A stretch of 64,000 nt of DNA, taken from assembly GCF_000756615.1 (NCBI RefSeq), contig NZ_CP009288.1, forward strand, positions 4,526,001-4,590,000, given 5' to 3'. Source of the DNA: Paenibacillus durus. GTDB lineage: Bacteria > Bacillota > Bacilli > Paenibacillales > Paenibacillaceae. Position 1 is the first letter of the stretch; every line of letters starts with the position of its first letter. Under the pieces are notes generated by a model. It saw nothing but the letters and a program-made list of their open reading frames with translations, made no database searches and was not told the origin of the DNA. The translations under genes and the position numbers were made by a program. Below are positions 43,961-57,642 of the stretch, piece by piece.

Positions 43961-46048
43961 TCATTCCTTAACTATAGTGACGTTCTGAAAATAGTGTTGC
44001 AAAATCTTCTGGTAGTCATACCCTTGTTCTGCCATTCCCTTTACGCCCCACTGGGACATGCCAAGTCCATGGCCGTAACCCCAGCCAATGAACAGGAAGC
44101 CCGGGCTGGCGTCAATCACCCTCGCCTTGTTCTCCCCGTTCATAACTACAGTTCCGCTGCCGCCATCTGTTACCATCCCCGAGGCGGACAGCACGCCGGC
44201 CTGCTGTGAACCACTCACCGATGCGGTCCTGCCGTCGGCGCCTAGTACAGTATAACTGCCGGATGGCACAATATCAAACAAAGTGCTGGGCAGCCCGCCC
44301 AGAGCGGAACGGTACAAATCGGGATACTTCACACTTAGGGCATTACCGTTAGCCTTGACCTGAACCGCTCGTCCTGACGGGCCGCGTTCCGTCACCTGAA
44401 GGCTGATGATGGATGATGGAAGAGCAGCGCTCGTCTTCCCTTGCAGACTCTTCAGAAGCTCGGCCGATGTGTAAGGTCCCTTAATCCAACTGTAGCTGCC
44501 CGACTCCAGCACTTTGTCCAGTACAACCGCATTCTCTCCCGGATTCAGCTTGCCGACGGGACTTACGCTGCTGTCAAGAACAGGAAGAGCCCGTACATTG
44601 ACATCCTTGGTCGTTGCCGTCAGCAGGTCGAGGCCGGCTGCGGTCTTCTCTCCCGTCAGCTTTACGTTGTCTTCCCGGACGTACCCGTCAGCGCCACCGG
44701 GCAGCTGCACATAATACCATTTCTTCGCGGCGGCCACTGCAGAACTGTCGCCGGAGCTGTCGACGCTGGCAAATATATTCCCGCCGTTATTCCATACCTC
44801 AGACGGGTCGGCTGTCACACCGCCGCTGTTGGATGAGAAGACGGCTTCAATGATGTTCCCTCCGCTCTTCAGGACTTCTCCGGCGGTGGCATCCACCGCC
44901 GAGGTAACTGAAGCCGCTTCGGTTCCGATCCCGTTGTATACTTGACTGAGCGTAGTATCGACGACATTTGCGATATCGAACCGCATCCCCTGCGCAAGCG
45001 CATAACTGCGGGCCGCCACCGCCTGCGCTTTAAGCGCTTCTGCCGGCCAGCTCGATGAGACCTCTCCGCCAACAACCGAGTATAGATATTGCTCCAGCGG
45101 CAATTCATTGATCACCGATAAGGCCCCGTTCGATCCGCCAAGCTCAAGACTGCCGCGGTAAGTCCGCTTGGATCTCTCGGCAAGCTGAATGCCCGCGCTG
45201 CTTCCGGCAGCCATGAACTTCGCTCCGCCGGATACCGCATAATGCTGCGCCTGCGTCTCGCTGTTCAGGTCAAGACCGGCTTCCGTCCGGATCATGAGGC
45301 CCGCAGAAGCCGTCGTTAAAGACAGCTGTGGAAGCACCTGGTGAAGCACAATCCGCGCCGCGTCCAGATCGCTGTCGCTGGCAGCTTCGGACACCCATAC
45401 CTCGTACCGCGATCCCCCGCCTTCGGAAGGCACGACGGCTGTCCAGGCGTCAACGCCGGCAAGGGCGATGCTTGCCCTGGCGGTATCTGCTTCCAGCTGC
45501 GTGGCATAGCCTCCCGCACTCAGATGCTTGCCGCCCTTAATGACGGGAGGTTGATCCGCAGGAAGGCTCAAGCCGGCATTAGCCACTCTGTCAGCCGCAT
45601 TCTTTGCGGCGCTTTCGCTGGCATATGTTCCTGTATAGAGTTGATATACATTACTGCCGCCCTTTGAGTTCAGGAACAGCAGGGGCTTGTCCGATGTAGA
45701 TTGAAGCTTCTTCGCCGCGTCGGCTGCCGTCTGCCAGGAAGACGTCTCCAGCACTTTGACACGGTAACCGTCCAAGCTAGCCCGCGCCTTCGTCCCTGAA
45801 GGGACCGTAACGAGAACGTTCCCGCCATCTTCGGCGGCCAGACTCCAAGCCTGATTCGAGAGCAGCGTGACCGCCGGAACCGTCAATTTATATTTGCTGC
45901 CAATATCCGCAAATAGCGCGACGCGTATCGTTCGGGGCGAGTCGGCGTAACCTGCTCCAGAGGGAATGAGCAGGCATCCCGCCGCCAGCGCCGCCGCCAG
46001 CAGACCTTTTGCCAGTGCTGGTTTCCCTTTCTTCCACAAATGCCTCAT
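43961..46048 (-). CDS. SpoIID/LytB-domain protein with SPOR-like repeats
   Basis: A 695-residue exported protein. The N-terminus is a classic signal peptide (basic KKGK, hydrophobic core, cut near GAGYADS). SPOR-like repeats lie in the N-terminal third (YQLYTGTYASESAAKNAA). The SpoIID domain runs from about residue 265 (ELPLEQYLYSVVGGEVSSSWPAEALKAQA, AARSYAL) with an inserted SH3-like segment (VNVRALPV), to the C-terminal GYGHGLGMSQWG. SpoIID-domain enzymes cleave peptidoglycan glycan strands without stem peptides. The start ATG at 46048 is nine bases after GGAGGAG. It is encoded between ruvB and queA. Confidence 0.88.
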   Translation of the reverse strand: MRHLWKKGKPALAKGLLAAALAAGCLLIPSGAGYADSPRTIRVALFADIGSKYKLTVPAVTLLSNQAWSLAAEDGGNVLVTVPSGTKARASLDGYRVKVLETSSWQTAADAAKKLQSTSDKPLLFLNSKGGSNVYQLYTGTYASESAAKNAADRVANAGLSLPADQPPVIKGGKHLSAGGYATQLEADTARASIALAGVDAWTAVVPSEGGGSRYEVWVSEAASDSDLDAARIVLHQVLPQLSLTTASAGLMIRTEAGLDLNSETQAQHYAVSGGAKFMAAGSSAGIQLAERSKRTYRGSLELGGSNGALSVINELPLEQYLYSVVGGEVSSSWPAEALKAQAVAARSYALAQGMRFDIANVVDTTLSQVYNGIGTEAASVTSAVDATAGEVLKSGGNIIEAVFSSNSGGVTADPSEVWNNGGNIFASVDSSGDSSAVAAAKKWYYVQLPGGADGYVREDNVKLTGEKTAAGLDLLTATTKDVNVRALPVLDSSVSPVGKLNPGENAVVLDKVLESGSYSWIKGPYTSAELLKSLQGKTSAALPSSIISLQVTERGPSGRAVQVKANGNALSVKYPDLYRSALGGLPSTLFDIVPSGSYTVLGADGRTASVSGSQQAGVLSASGMVTDGGSGTVVMNGENKARVIDASPGFLFIGWGYGHGLGMSQWGVKGMAEQGYDYQKILQHYFQNVTIVKE

Positions 46049-46084
46049 CTTCACGTTCTCCTCCAATCGCCAAATTCGAAAAGA

Positions 46085-47092
46085 TCAGGATTGCTCCGGA
46101 GGGAGCGGAATTCCTAAATGCTGGTAAGCTGCTGGGGTAACCATTCTTCCTCGGGGCGTTCGCTGCAGAAATCCGATTTGCAGTAAGTACGGCTCGTAGA
46201 CGTCTTCGATCGTCTGACTCTCCTCGCCGATCGTTGCGGCAATCGTGTCCAGCCCGACAGGCCCGCCGCGAAATCCCGTGATCATCGAATGCAGCATTCT
46301 GTGGTCAATGCTGTCAAGTCCCCTCGGGTCGACCTGCAGCATCTTGAGCGCCTCGCCGGCGATCTCCGGCGTAATGATCCCGTCTCCTTTGACCTGGGCA
46401 TAATCGCGAACCCGTTTCAGCAGTCGGTTCGCGATACGTGGGGTCCCCCGTGAACGCAGTGCAATCTCTTCAGCCGCGTCGCCGACAATTTCGATACTGA
46501 AAATATCGGCGCCGCGTGAGACGATATAGCTCAGTTCGTCCACCGTATAGAACTCCAGCCGGCTGACAACGCCGAACCGGTCGCGCAGCGGCGCGGACAG
46601 CAGCCCAGCCCGCGTGGTGGCCCCCACTAGCGTGAACGGCGGCAGGTCCAGCCGTACCGAGCGGGCGCTCGGGCCTTTGCCGATCATAATATCAAGCGCG
46701 AAATCCTCCATCGCCGGATACAATACTTCCTCCACCGTCCGGTGCAGCCGGTGAATCTCATCGATGAACAGCACATCGCCTTCCTGCAGATTCGTCAGCA
46801 GCGCCGCCAGATCGCCCGGCCGCTCGATTGCAGGACCGGACGTCGTCCGCAGGTTCACTCCCAGTTCGTTGGCGATGATATTGGCCAGCGTCGTCTTCCC
46901 CAGACCCGGCGGTCCGTACAGCAGCACATGATCCAGCGCCTCGCCCCGCATTTTTGCCGCTTCGATATAGATTTTCAGATTCTCTTTAACCTGGTTCTGC
47001 CCAATATATTCAGCCAGAAAGCGGGGACGCAAACTAAGTTCCACCGCCTGGTCTTCCATCATTAAATTTGCGGATATGATCCGGTCCTCCAT
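46085..47092 (-). CDS. ruvB: Holliday junction helicase RuvB
   Basis: A 335-residue AAA+ motor that drives branch migration with RuvA. Walker A is GPPGLGKTT, Walker B is FIDEIHRL, sensor 1 is LVGATTRAG and the arginine finger region is AP-LRDRFG. The C-terminal winged helix ends with LQIGFLQRTPRGRM. The ATG at 47092 has GGAGCGATGG before it; the open frame extends further but without conserved residues. It lies 83 bases after ruvA. Confidence 0.97.
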   Translation of the reverse strand: MEDRIISANLMMEDQAVELSLRPRFLAEYIGQNQVKENLKIYIEAAKMRGEALDHVLLYGPPGLGKTTLANIIANELGVNLRTTSGPAIERPGDLAALLTNLQEGDVLFIDEIHRLHRTVEEVLYPAMEDFALDIMIGKGPSARSVRLDLPPFTLVGATTRAGLLSAPLRDRFGVVSRLEFYTVDELSYIVSRGADIFSIEIVGDAAEEIALRSRGTPRIANRLLKRVRDYAQVKGDGIITPEIAGEALKMLQVDPRGLDSIDHRMLHSMITGFRGGPVGLDTIAATIGEESQTIEDVYEPYLLQIGFLQRTPRGRMVTPAAYQHLGIPLPPEQS

Positions 47093-47175
47093 CTTTCCAT
47101 CGCTCCACTTCATCATGTACTTAGCGGACCTTCGTCACCTGCTGCTTATTTGCTCTTTACTTCGCTAGATCCGGT

Positions 47176-47799
47176 CTACTTCGCTACATACAGCAGCTTA
47201 AGCGCTTTTTTCATCAGCACATCGACCGAAGCGGTCTCCGCGCCCTCCTTCTTCAGCGCCAGCCAGACACGATCCAGCTCACTCTCTGTGTACCCAAGCG
47301 CCTTAAGCCCGTCTCTGGCTTCCTGCCAGGATACCTCACCGGAACCGCTCTCCGTATTCTCCTCCAGCGCAAACAGCCCGGTTTGGAAAGTGACCGTTCC
47401 CAGGCCATCCAGCTTGTCCTTCAGATCAAGAATCATACGCTGCGCGGTCTTCTTGCCGATTCCCGGCAGCTTCGTCAGGAATGTAATATTCTCCTGATAA
47501 ATCGCCGAAATGACATGATCCGGCGTCCCTCCTGTCAAAATCCCAAGCGCCACGCGGGGCCCGATGCCCGACACCTCAATCAGCTTCCGGAACAATTTCT
47601 GCTCTTCCCGGGTGGGAAAGCCGAACAGCAGTATCGCATCCTCGCGAACATGATGATGAATATATACCGTTACCGGCCCCTCTTGTTTCGCAAAAGCATA
47701 GGGATTTGGGCAAAACACCCGGTATCCCACGCCCTGAACATCCAGCACTACGTATTCCTGTTCCAGATGAACGACCGGTCCTCTCAAAAAATCGATCAT
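47176..47799 (-). CDS. ruvA: Holliday junction DNA helicase subunit RuvA
   Basis: A 207-residue junction-binding protein. The N-terminal OB fold (MIDFLRGPVVHLEQ), the two helix-hairpin-helix motifs (ISGIGPRVALGIL and LPGIGKKTAQRMILDL) and the C-terminal RuvB-contact domain (ALKALGYTESEL) are all clear. Its start overlaps the ruvC stop by four bases (ATGA). Confidence 0.97.
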   Translation of the reverse strand: MIDFLRGPVVHLEQEYVVLDVQGVGYRVFCPNPYAFAKQEGPVTVYIHHHVREDAILLFGFPTREEQKLFRKLIEVSGIGPRVALGILTGGTPDHVISAIYQENITFLTKLPGIGKKTAQRMILDLKDKLDGLGTVTFQTGLFALEENTESGSGEVSWQEARDGLKALGYTESELDRVWLALKKEGAETASVDVLMKKALKLLYVAK

Positions 47800-48299
47800 T
47801 TTCGCAATACCTCATTTATCTTCGAATTCAGCGTGTAAGAGTGGGCATGACATACCGCAACCGCCAACGCGTCGGCTACATCATCCGGTTTCGGAATAGC
47901 AGACAACTTCAGATACATCCGCACCATTTCCTGAACTTGGCGTTTCTCCGCCTTGCCGTAGCCGACTATGGCCTGCTTCACCTGCATCGGTGTATATTCC
48001 GCCACATGAAGCCCGCGCTGCACCGCCGTCAACACCAAAACGCCGCGAGCCTGCCCGACCGACATTGCCGTCGTCACGTTCCGGTTGAAAAACAGCTTCT
48101 CAAGGGCCACGGCATCCGGCTTGTAACGGTCAATCAGCTGCAGCATCCCTTCATACACATGAAGCAGCCGCTCCTCCTCCGGTGTGTGGGCTTCCGTCTG
48201 GATGCACCCATATTGCACCGGCGTAAGCTTGCTGCCATTCTTGTCAATAAAGCCGAAGCCGACAATCGCAATCCCCGGGTCGATCCCCAAAATTCGCAC
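47796..48299 (-). CDS. ruvC: Holliday junction resolvase RuvC
   Basis: A 167-residue RNase H-fold endonuclease. The first acidic residue is in LGIDPG, E in LEKLFF, and the final D pair in KPDDVADALAVAVCH. I preferred the GTG at 48299 because AGAGGAG lies eight bases before it; the ATG at 48305 almost overlaps that site. B. subtilis has no ruvC (it uses RecU), so its presence here, in front of ruvA, separates this lineage from Bacillus. Confidence 0.95.
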   Translation of the reverse strand: MRILGIDPGIAIVGFGFIDKNGSKLTPVQYGCIQTEAHTPEEERLLHVYEGMLQLIDRYKPDAVALEKLFFNRNVTTAMSVGQARGVLVLTAVQRGLHVAEYTPMQVKQAIVGYGKAEKRQVQEMVRMYLKLSAIPKPDDVADALAVAVCHAHSYTLNSKINEVLRK

Positions 48300-48518
48300 A
48301 ACCATCTCTCCTCTATTGAAAACGGGAGCCTTCCCGCACGGTCCATTTCTTCGCCCTTAAAGCGAACATATGTATTCCTTCTACCCATTATAGCAAAAAT
48401 AGACTGCACGAGGGGCATAAAATTTGCCATACTCGAGATATTAATAGCCCCGAATAAATAGGCCCACCTTTTGAGGCATGTCCTGTCATAATCCACATAT
48501 AGGAAAGCAGAAAGCAGC

Positions 48519-48548
48519 AAAAAGACCGCAGGCTTTCACCAGCGGTCC
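48519..48548 (-). terminator. bofC terminator
   Basis: GACCGC / GCGGTC stem with further pairs, followed by five T on the minus strand, about 45 bases after the bofC stop. Confidence 0.75.
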
Positions 48549-48590
48549 TAAAATCTTTTTTCCATTATCATATGCTTAACATCAATTACC

Positions 48591-49340
48591 CTACATCGCC
48601 TCGGCATTGTCCCTTGCATAATCGCTGAAGGTCGACAGAACACTGTTGTATTCATCGATATCCTGCACACGGATTCCGCCTTGAAGCTGCCTCCACACCT
48701 TCTCCGGCAAAGCAGATTTCATAGTGCCTATGTCGATTTGAAAAAAAGTTTTGAGCGCCTCTTCCCGTTTAGGAGGGCCTTTGAACAGGGTAAGATTTCC
48801 TTCGTTATCTATGCCAATATACGCATCCTTCTTACAGGAAGGCGATAGATCGTTCACATTCCGTTCCAGCCAGACGTCTCCTTCTGGGCCAATCTTCCCC
48901 TGCCAATCCGAATGTTCCGCAATTAGGAACTGCAATTCCTTAGGGCTCATCACTTGAGGCACATTACGGATCTCCTCACCGCATACATAGGTTGTCTTAT
49001 AATGTACCTTCCGGTTAAGACCGCTATCGGCAATAACCCTGATAAGCGAAATCGCATTGCCTTGATTCGAAGTCTGCTCATCTTGATCTTCCTGCTCGAA
49101 CACAGCGGAAACCTGCCCAGGCAGTAGAGCATCACCGCCCGAGGCGCGGTCATTCAGCTCGGCAAAGGTTTGTTCCGCTGCCGACATTGATCCTGTCAAC
49201 AGTCTCGATATATCCTCAGACATCCGCATCCCGGACCAGGCACAGATTGTAAGCACTGCACAAGCCGTCCCGACCCACAGCGCTTTTTTCCACCGTCTCC
49301 ACCGGCGCCACAGCTGCTTTTTCAATCGAAAAGCACTCAT
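48591..49340 (-). CDS. bofC: BofC, inhibitor of the pro-SigK checkpoint
   Basis: A 249-residue forespore protein with one N-terminal membrane segment (VGTACAVLTICAWSGM, about 24-39). In B. subtilis BofC is secreted into the intermembrane space and delays SpoIVB signalling. The family core is seen in TTYVCGEEI, VMSPKELQFLIAEH and the C-terminal domain with KEDAYIGID-like KKDAYIGIDNEGNLTLFKGPP. It is encoded near ruv genes in B. subtilis as well. The ATG at 49340 follows a weak GAAGGGATTAAC site. It is a single gene with a terminator. Confidence 0.85.
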   Translation of the reverse strand: MSAFRLKKQLWRRWRRWKKALWVGTACAVLTICAWSGMRMSEDISRLLTGSMSAAEQTFAELNDRASGGDALLPGQVSAVFEQEDQDEQTSNQGNAISLIRVIADSGLNRKVHYKTTYVCGEEIRNVPQVMSPKELQFLIAEHSDWQGKIGPEGDVWLERNVNDLSPSCKKDAYIGIDNEGNLTLFKGPPKREEALKTFFQIDIGTMKSALPEKVWRQLQGGIRVQDIDEYNSVLSTFSDYARDNAEAM

Positions 49341-49516
49341 GTTAATCCCTTCATTCTGCTTTTTTCCTTAATCTGTCCTCGGACGCCGGAATTTATGCAG
49401 CGGTGGTTTCTTCGTTATGATATTCCAGTTACCTGTGATCTTCAGTCGGCTCATTGTTGCTACAGAAAGGGGGATAAGAGCAGCTCAAAGAAGAGGCAAT
49501 ACTTATAAAATAAAAC

Positions 49517-49552
49517 AAAAAAGTGGCTCAAGCTGTAATCAGCTTAACCCAC
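49517..49552 (-). terminator. terminator of the tRNA cluster
   Basis: GTGGGTTAAGCTG pairs with CAGCTTGAGCCAC across ATTA, followed by six T. It lies 41 bases after tRNA-Arg. Confidence 0.85.
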
Positions 49553-49592
49553 CTTACTATACATCGATTCAGTTTGGAAAAAATCATAATGG

Positions 49593-49666
49593 CGCGCCCT
49601 GAGAGATTCGAACTCCCGACCTTTTGATTCGTAGTCAAACGCTCTATCCAGCTGAGCTAAGGGCGC
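49593..49666 (-). tRNA. tRNA-Arg (ACG)
   Basis: A 74-nt cloverleaf: acceptor GCGCCCT / AGGGCGC, D arm AGCTCAGCTGG, anticodon loop CTACGAA with anticodon ACG, T loop GTTCGAATC. CCA is not encoded. ACG is read as ICG and covers CGU, CGC and CGA. Confidence 0.97.
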
Positions 49667-49672
49667 AAAATA

Positions 49673-49747
49673 TGGAGCGGACGACGGGAATCGAACCCGC
49701 GACCCTCGCCTTGGCAAGGCGATGCTCTACCGCTGAGCCACGTCCGC
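49673..49747 (-). tRNA. tRNA-Gly (GCC)
   Basis: A 75-nt tRNA: acceptor GCGGACG / CGTCCGC, anticodon loop TTGCCAA with anticodon GCC, T loop GTTCGATTC, encoded CCA. Confidence 0.97.
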
Positions 49748-49777
49748 ATATATTAAATTTAGATGAGTACATTTAAA

Positions 49778-49854
49778 TGGCGGAACCGACGGGATTCGAA
49801 CCCGCGATCTCCTGCGTGACAGGCAGGCATGTTAGGCCTCTACACCACGGTTCC
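49778..49854 (-). tRNA. tRNA-Asp (GTC)
   Basis: A 77-nt tRNA: acceptor GGAACCG / CGGTTCC, anticodon loop CTGTCAC with anticodon GTC, T loop GTTCGAATC, encoded CCA. Its first base and anticodon fit a substrate of queuosine modification by QueA/Tgt encoded nearby. Confidence 0.97.
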
Positions 49855-49875
49855 AAGAGGCTCTTCTTAAAGAAG

Positions 49876-49955
<80 letters not shown>

Positions 49956-49989
49956 TCAATTAAATAATAATTCAAGTGTTATCAATTAA

Positions 49990-50064
49990 TGGTGACCCGT
50001 AGGGGATTCGAACCCCTGTTACCTCCGTGAAAGGGAGGTGTCTTAACCCCTTGACCAACGGGCC
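49990..50064 (-). tRNA. tRNA-Glu (TTC)
   Basis: A 75-nt tRNA: acceptor GGCCCGT / ACGGGTC (one G-T pair), anticodon loop CTTTCAC with anticodon TTC, encoded CCA. U34 is a target for MnmA, encoded at 10093. Confidence 0.96.
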
Positions 50065-50099
50065 ATATTGATCACTTCTCAAGCGTGACAACGAACATT

Positions 50100-50128
50100 A
50101 TTATATCAAATTAATTTATATAAAGCAA
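50100..50128 (-). promoter_or_regulatory. promoter of the tRNA cluster
   Basis: TTGCTT and TATAAT on the minus strand are exactly 17 bases apart in a very AT-rich stretch, 36 bases before tRNA-Glu. It lies downstream of the 5S terminator, so the tRNA cluster has its own start. Confidence 0.8.
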
Positions 50129-50178
50129 TAGCTAAATATTATTTCCATTACGGCTACTTAAAATACTTCGATAGAAAC

Positions 50179-50209
50179 AAAAAACCACTACTTAGTATCA
50201 GCAGTGGTT
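50179..50209 (-). terminator. rRNA operon terminator after 5S
   Basis: AACCACTGC / GTAGTGGTT-type stem on the minus strand (ACCACT pairs with AGTGGT) followed by six T, just after the 5S 3' end. Confidence 0.8.
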
Positions 50210-50214
50210 CATGT

Positions 50215-50331
50215 GCTTGGCAGCGTCCTACTCTCCCAGGACCCTTCGGTCCAAGTACCATCGGCGCTGGAGGGCTTAACGGTCGTGTTCGGGATGGGTA
50301 CGCGTGGAACCCCTCCGCCATCGCCACCAAA
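50215..50331 (-). rRNA. rrf: 5S ribosomal RNA
   Basis: A 117-nt gene beginning TTTGGTGGCGATGGCGGAGG and ending GACGCTGCCAAGC. The conserved CCGAACACGACCGTTAAGCCC block and the terminal helix are present. Confidence 0.96.
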
Positions 50332-50455
50332 CGGCAGGCTTGATCGCCTGAAAACTGGATAGAAACGAAACATTGCGTCTTCCCCATTCCGGGGTCCCCG
50401 CAAAGTACTCGGATTCAGCTTCGTCAGCCTCATCTTCACTTTGTGGGGTGAATTT

Positions 50456-55230
<4,775 letters not shown>

Positions 55231-55510
55231 GATGTTGCAGAGCAACATCGGCCGAATATGAAATCGGTCCAACTCGGTTGAGCGGATGATTTCGCATTCA
55301 GATATCGATAGAGCGATTAGCTCAATTTGAAACATCTGACGAGAATTTGCATTCTCAAGGATGGCATTTCAAAAGCGTGAAATACGCTGTGAAATCCATC
55401 TCAATTTTGGAACTCGCTGAAGCGAATTCCCACTCACTCGTTGTTCAGTTTTCAAAGATCAACTCTTCATTGCTTTAAATCTTCAGTGCGGATGACTGTT
55501 TGTCAACCGG
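55231..55510 (-). other. 16S leader with processing stem half
   Basis: A 280-base rRNA leader. A GATGTTG / CAACATC hairpin borders the mature 5' end, and 55431-55452 pairs with 53610-53637 in the spacer to form the stem that RNase III would cut. No open reading frame. Confidence 0.8.
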
Positions 55511-55516
55511 ATCTTT

Positions 55517-55545
55517 AATATATCATTTTTATCGACCGATTGCAA
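55517..55545 (-). promoter_or_regulatory. rRNA promoter P2
   Basis: TTGCAA and TATATT on the minus strand are 17 bases apart, nearest to 16S. Confidence 0.75.
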
Positions 55546-55626
55546 GACTTTTTTTAATAGCTTTAGCACCACTAAAACATGGTCGTTCGCAGCTATTGTC
55601 AATTTGTCATCAGCAACTAGATTTAT

Positions 55627-55656
55627 AATATAACATGTCTGCGATATATGTTGCAA
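55627..55656 (-). promoter_or_regulatory. rRNA promoter P1
   Basis: TTGCAA and TATATT on the minus strand are 18 bases apart, about 110 bases upstream of P2. The tandem arrangement is usual for Bacillales rRNA operons. A TTGACA at about 55596-55601 has only a poor -10. Confidence 0.65.
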
Positions 55657-55742
55657 CCTATAATATTTCCCAATTTTCCTATATGATACTATTTCCTTAT
55701 TCTACCTACTTAAAAGTCTCGGAATGAGACGAGTAAAATAAT

Positions 55743-55779
55743 AAAAGTGCAGACCGTACCCGAAGATACGAATCTGCAC
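55743..55779 (-). terminator. safA terminator
   Basis: GTGCAGATTCGTATC pairs with GGTACGGTCTGCAC, with TTCG-type loop, followed by TTTTATTATTTT, just before the rRNA promoters. Confidence 0.85.
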
Positions 55780-55805
55780 CTTGAAAGTCTATGACCGCTT
55801 AAATA

Positions 55806-57455
55806 TCAATCGGAAATCCAAGGGTTACGACGTTTTTTCACTGTCTCTTTGACTTTCCCCGAACGCTGCTGCTTCGTTGTACTGCTAGTTTTAACGTCTT
55901 TTCCCTGCCTGCTTGATGTCTTGGCCTTGGCCGTAGAAGCCGATTTAACTTCCCCTTGATTGGCAGTATTCTGCTCTGCGGTCAGGTTGGCAGCAGCAGC
56001 ATTCTGCTCGGACGAAGCTCCTGATACGGAGCTAACCTCCGTATCCACAGGAAGCCGGTTCGAATAAACCCAATCCTCGGTACCCGGAAATTTCGGAACC
56101 GGTGGGATGTTAACTGGAGAGCCATATGGTGTGGGTCCGGGTGCGGGTACGGGCGGGTACGAAGGCGCCATATAAGGTTGAGGAATGCCCATTCCATAAG
56201 GGAAAGATTGGGTTTCGCTCGTATAGACAGGCATATTTCCATACACCGGTGCTTCATTACCGAATGGGTACGGCTCGATTCCAGGAGCCCCCCCGCATCC
56301 GCAGGAAGGCCAAGGAAGCGTTGTCGGCTGAATCCCATACTGCGGAGAGATGTAGGCCGGATTCTCAGAATAAGGTTGGAAGTCGTTAGCAGGCATCTCT
56401 GCGGTGTAGCCGGGCATAACACCCGGATAGTATGGTGCCGGGACATTCGCGACAGGATAACCTGTATCCGGATAGCAATATGGCGCAGGCATTTCCGGCA
56501 TATACGCCATCGGTTGAGCCTCATAAGGCGCATAAGAAATCGGCTGAACATTCTCATACATCGGGTAATTGGACGGGCAGTCGTAATAGTTGGGATTTTC
56601 CGTTATTCCCGGATAACCGTATGATTTGTCGCAGGGAGCTATAGGCTCGCAGGCGTAATAACTCTTGGGAGGCGCGGGAATATGGTACTCCTTGACAGGC
56701 TCAGGCATCGGCGGCAAAGGGGCAGCAGTTTCTTGAGGAGGAACCGAAATTTGGACGAACAGGTTCTGCGTCTCGGTATGGATCGTCTTTTTAACTGGAG
56801 CAACAGGCGCAGGAATGTTTGCCGGTTGTTGAACAGGTATAGGTGCTGGGACAATAGGAGCCGTTTCTGCCTTTTTTGCCGGTTCTGGAACAGGTACAGG
56901 TGTTGGAGCAACAGGAGCTGTTTCTGCCTTTTTTACCGGTTCTGGAACAGGTACAGGTGTTGGAGCAACAGGAGCTGTTTCTGCCGCTTTTTCGATCGGA
57001 CCCGTAAAGGCCTTTCCGCCGGGGGTGATTTTCTCTGATACAGCAGTGGGCGCATATTCCGGTTGGGCTAAGTTCGGATTTACTGGGTTTGCCGGGTTTA
57101 CCGGAAGCACTGGAGAAACTGTCGCTTTTTTGGGAATATTCACGATATCCCCTATTTTAAGCACATCGGGATTTTTTAATTGAGGATTAGCACCAATCAT
57201 ATCCTTGAGCTGAATTCCCCATGCTTTTGACAATTTCCATAGGGTGTCTCCCTGCTTGACCGTATGCTTGTGGTACAGCTCACTGCCGTCCGGGGCAGGA
57301 ACGGCGACAGAAGGGATTTTCACCTTGTCTCCGACAGCCAAAACATCGGGGTTTGCAATTTGCGGATTGGCTTCGATCACTTTATCCAGCGGCACCCCGT
57401 ACTTTTTGGACAATTCATAGAGTGTATCGCCTTGCTTGACAATGTGTATTTTCAC
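55806..57455 (-). CDS. safA: SafA-like LysM spore coat assembly protein
   Basis: A 549-residue protein with two N-terminal LysM domains (about 2-48 and 62-110), each with the pattern VKQGDTLYELSKKYG / VKQGDTLWKLSKAWG. In B. subtilis SafA binds the cortex and recruits inner-coat proteins. A Pro/Val/Ala-rich repeat region follows (about 155-215, unit of about 19 residues), then a Pro/Tyr-rich stretch with a few Cys, and a basic C-terminus. The start is GTG at 57455 after AGGAGG with a ten-base spacing. The neighbourhood (obg, pheA, safA) agrees with B. subtilis. Confidence 0.85.
   Translation of the reverse strand: MKIHIVKQGDTLYELSKKYGVPLDKVIEANPQIANPDVLAVGDKVKIPSVAVPAPDGSELYHKHTVKQGDTLWKLSKAWGIQLKDMIGANPQLKNPDVLKIGDIVNIPKKATVSPVLPVNPANPVNPNLAQPEYAPTAVSEKITPGGKAFTGPIEKAAETAPVAPTPVPVPEPVKKAETAPVAPTPVPVPEPAKKAETAPIVPAPIPVQQPANIPAPVAPVKKTIHTETQNLFVQISVPPQETAAPLPPMPEPVKEYHIPAPPKSYYACEPIAPCDKSYGYPGITENPNYYDCPSNYPMYENVQPISYAPYEAQPMAYMPEMPAPYCYPDTGYPVANVPAPYYPGVMPGYTAEMPANDFQPYSENPAYISPQYGIQPTTLPWPSCGCGGAPGIEPYPFGNEAPVYGNMPVYTSETQSFPYGMGIPQPYMAPSYPPVPAPGPTPYGSPVNIPPVPKFPGTEDWVYSNRLPVDTEVSSVSGASSEQNAAAANLTAEQNTANQGEVKSASTAKAKTSSRQGKDVKTSSTTKQQRSGKVKETVKKRRNPWISD
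56820..56990 (-). repeat. in-frame 57-bp repeats in safA
   Basis: Three units of about 57 bases encode the 19-residue pattern AETAPVAPTPVPVPEPVKK, AETAPVAPTPVPVPEPAKK and AETAPIVPAPIPVQQPANI. The first two differ at one residue, so they arose or were homogenised recently. Confidence 0.8.
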
Positions 57456-57575
57456 GCAGATTTAACCTCCTAACTTTTTATGGAGCAATGCTTTTTGTCG
57501 CAGTGATTTGCGGTAGAGCCGCCTCCTTCGTTACTACATCTTATGCAGCCCATGGGCGATTGACATCCCAGAAGC

Positions 57576-57622
57576 AAAAAAAATCCTTTCATGCGGCATG
57601 ATTGCACGCGCATCAAAGGATT
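57576..57622 (-). terminator. terminator of the amino-acid operon after ilvE
   Basis: AATCCTTTGATGCG pairs with CGCATGAAAGGATT on the minus strand, followed by eight T. Confidence 0.9.
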
Positions 57623-57642
57623 GTTCGTTGCTATTCAAAAAC

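Noticed and set aside
48300..48590. Additional small gene between bofC and ruvC
   Set aside because: The only open frame overlaps ruvC and lacks a ribosome site; the region holds the bofC terminator and the ruvC promoter.
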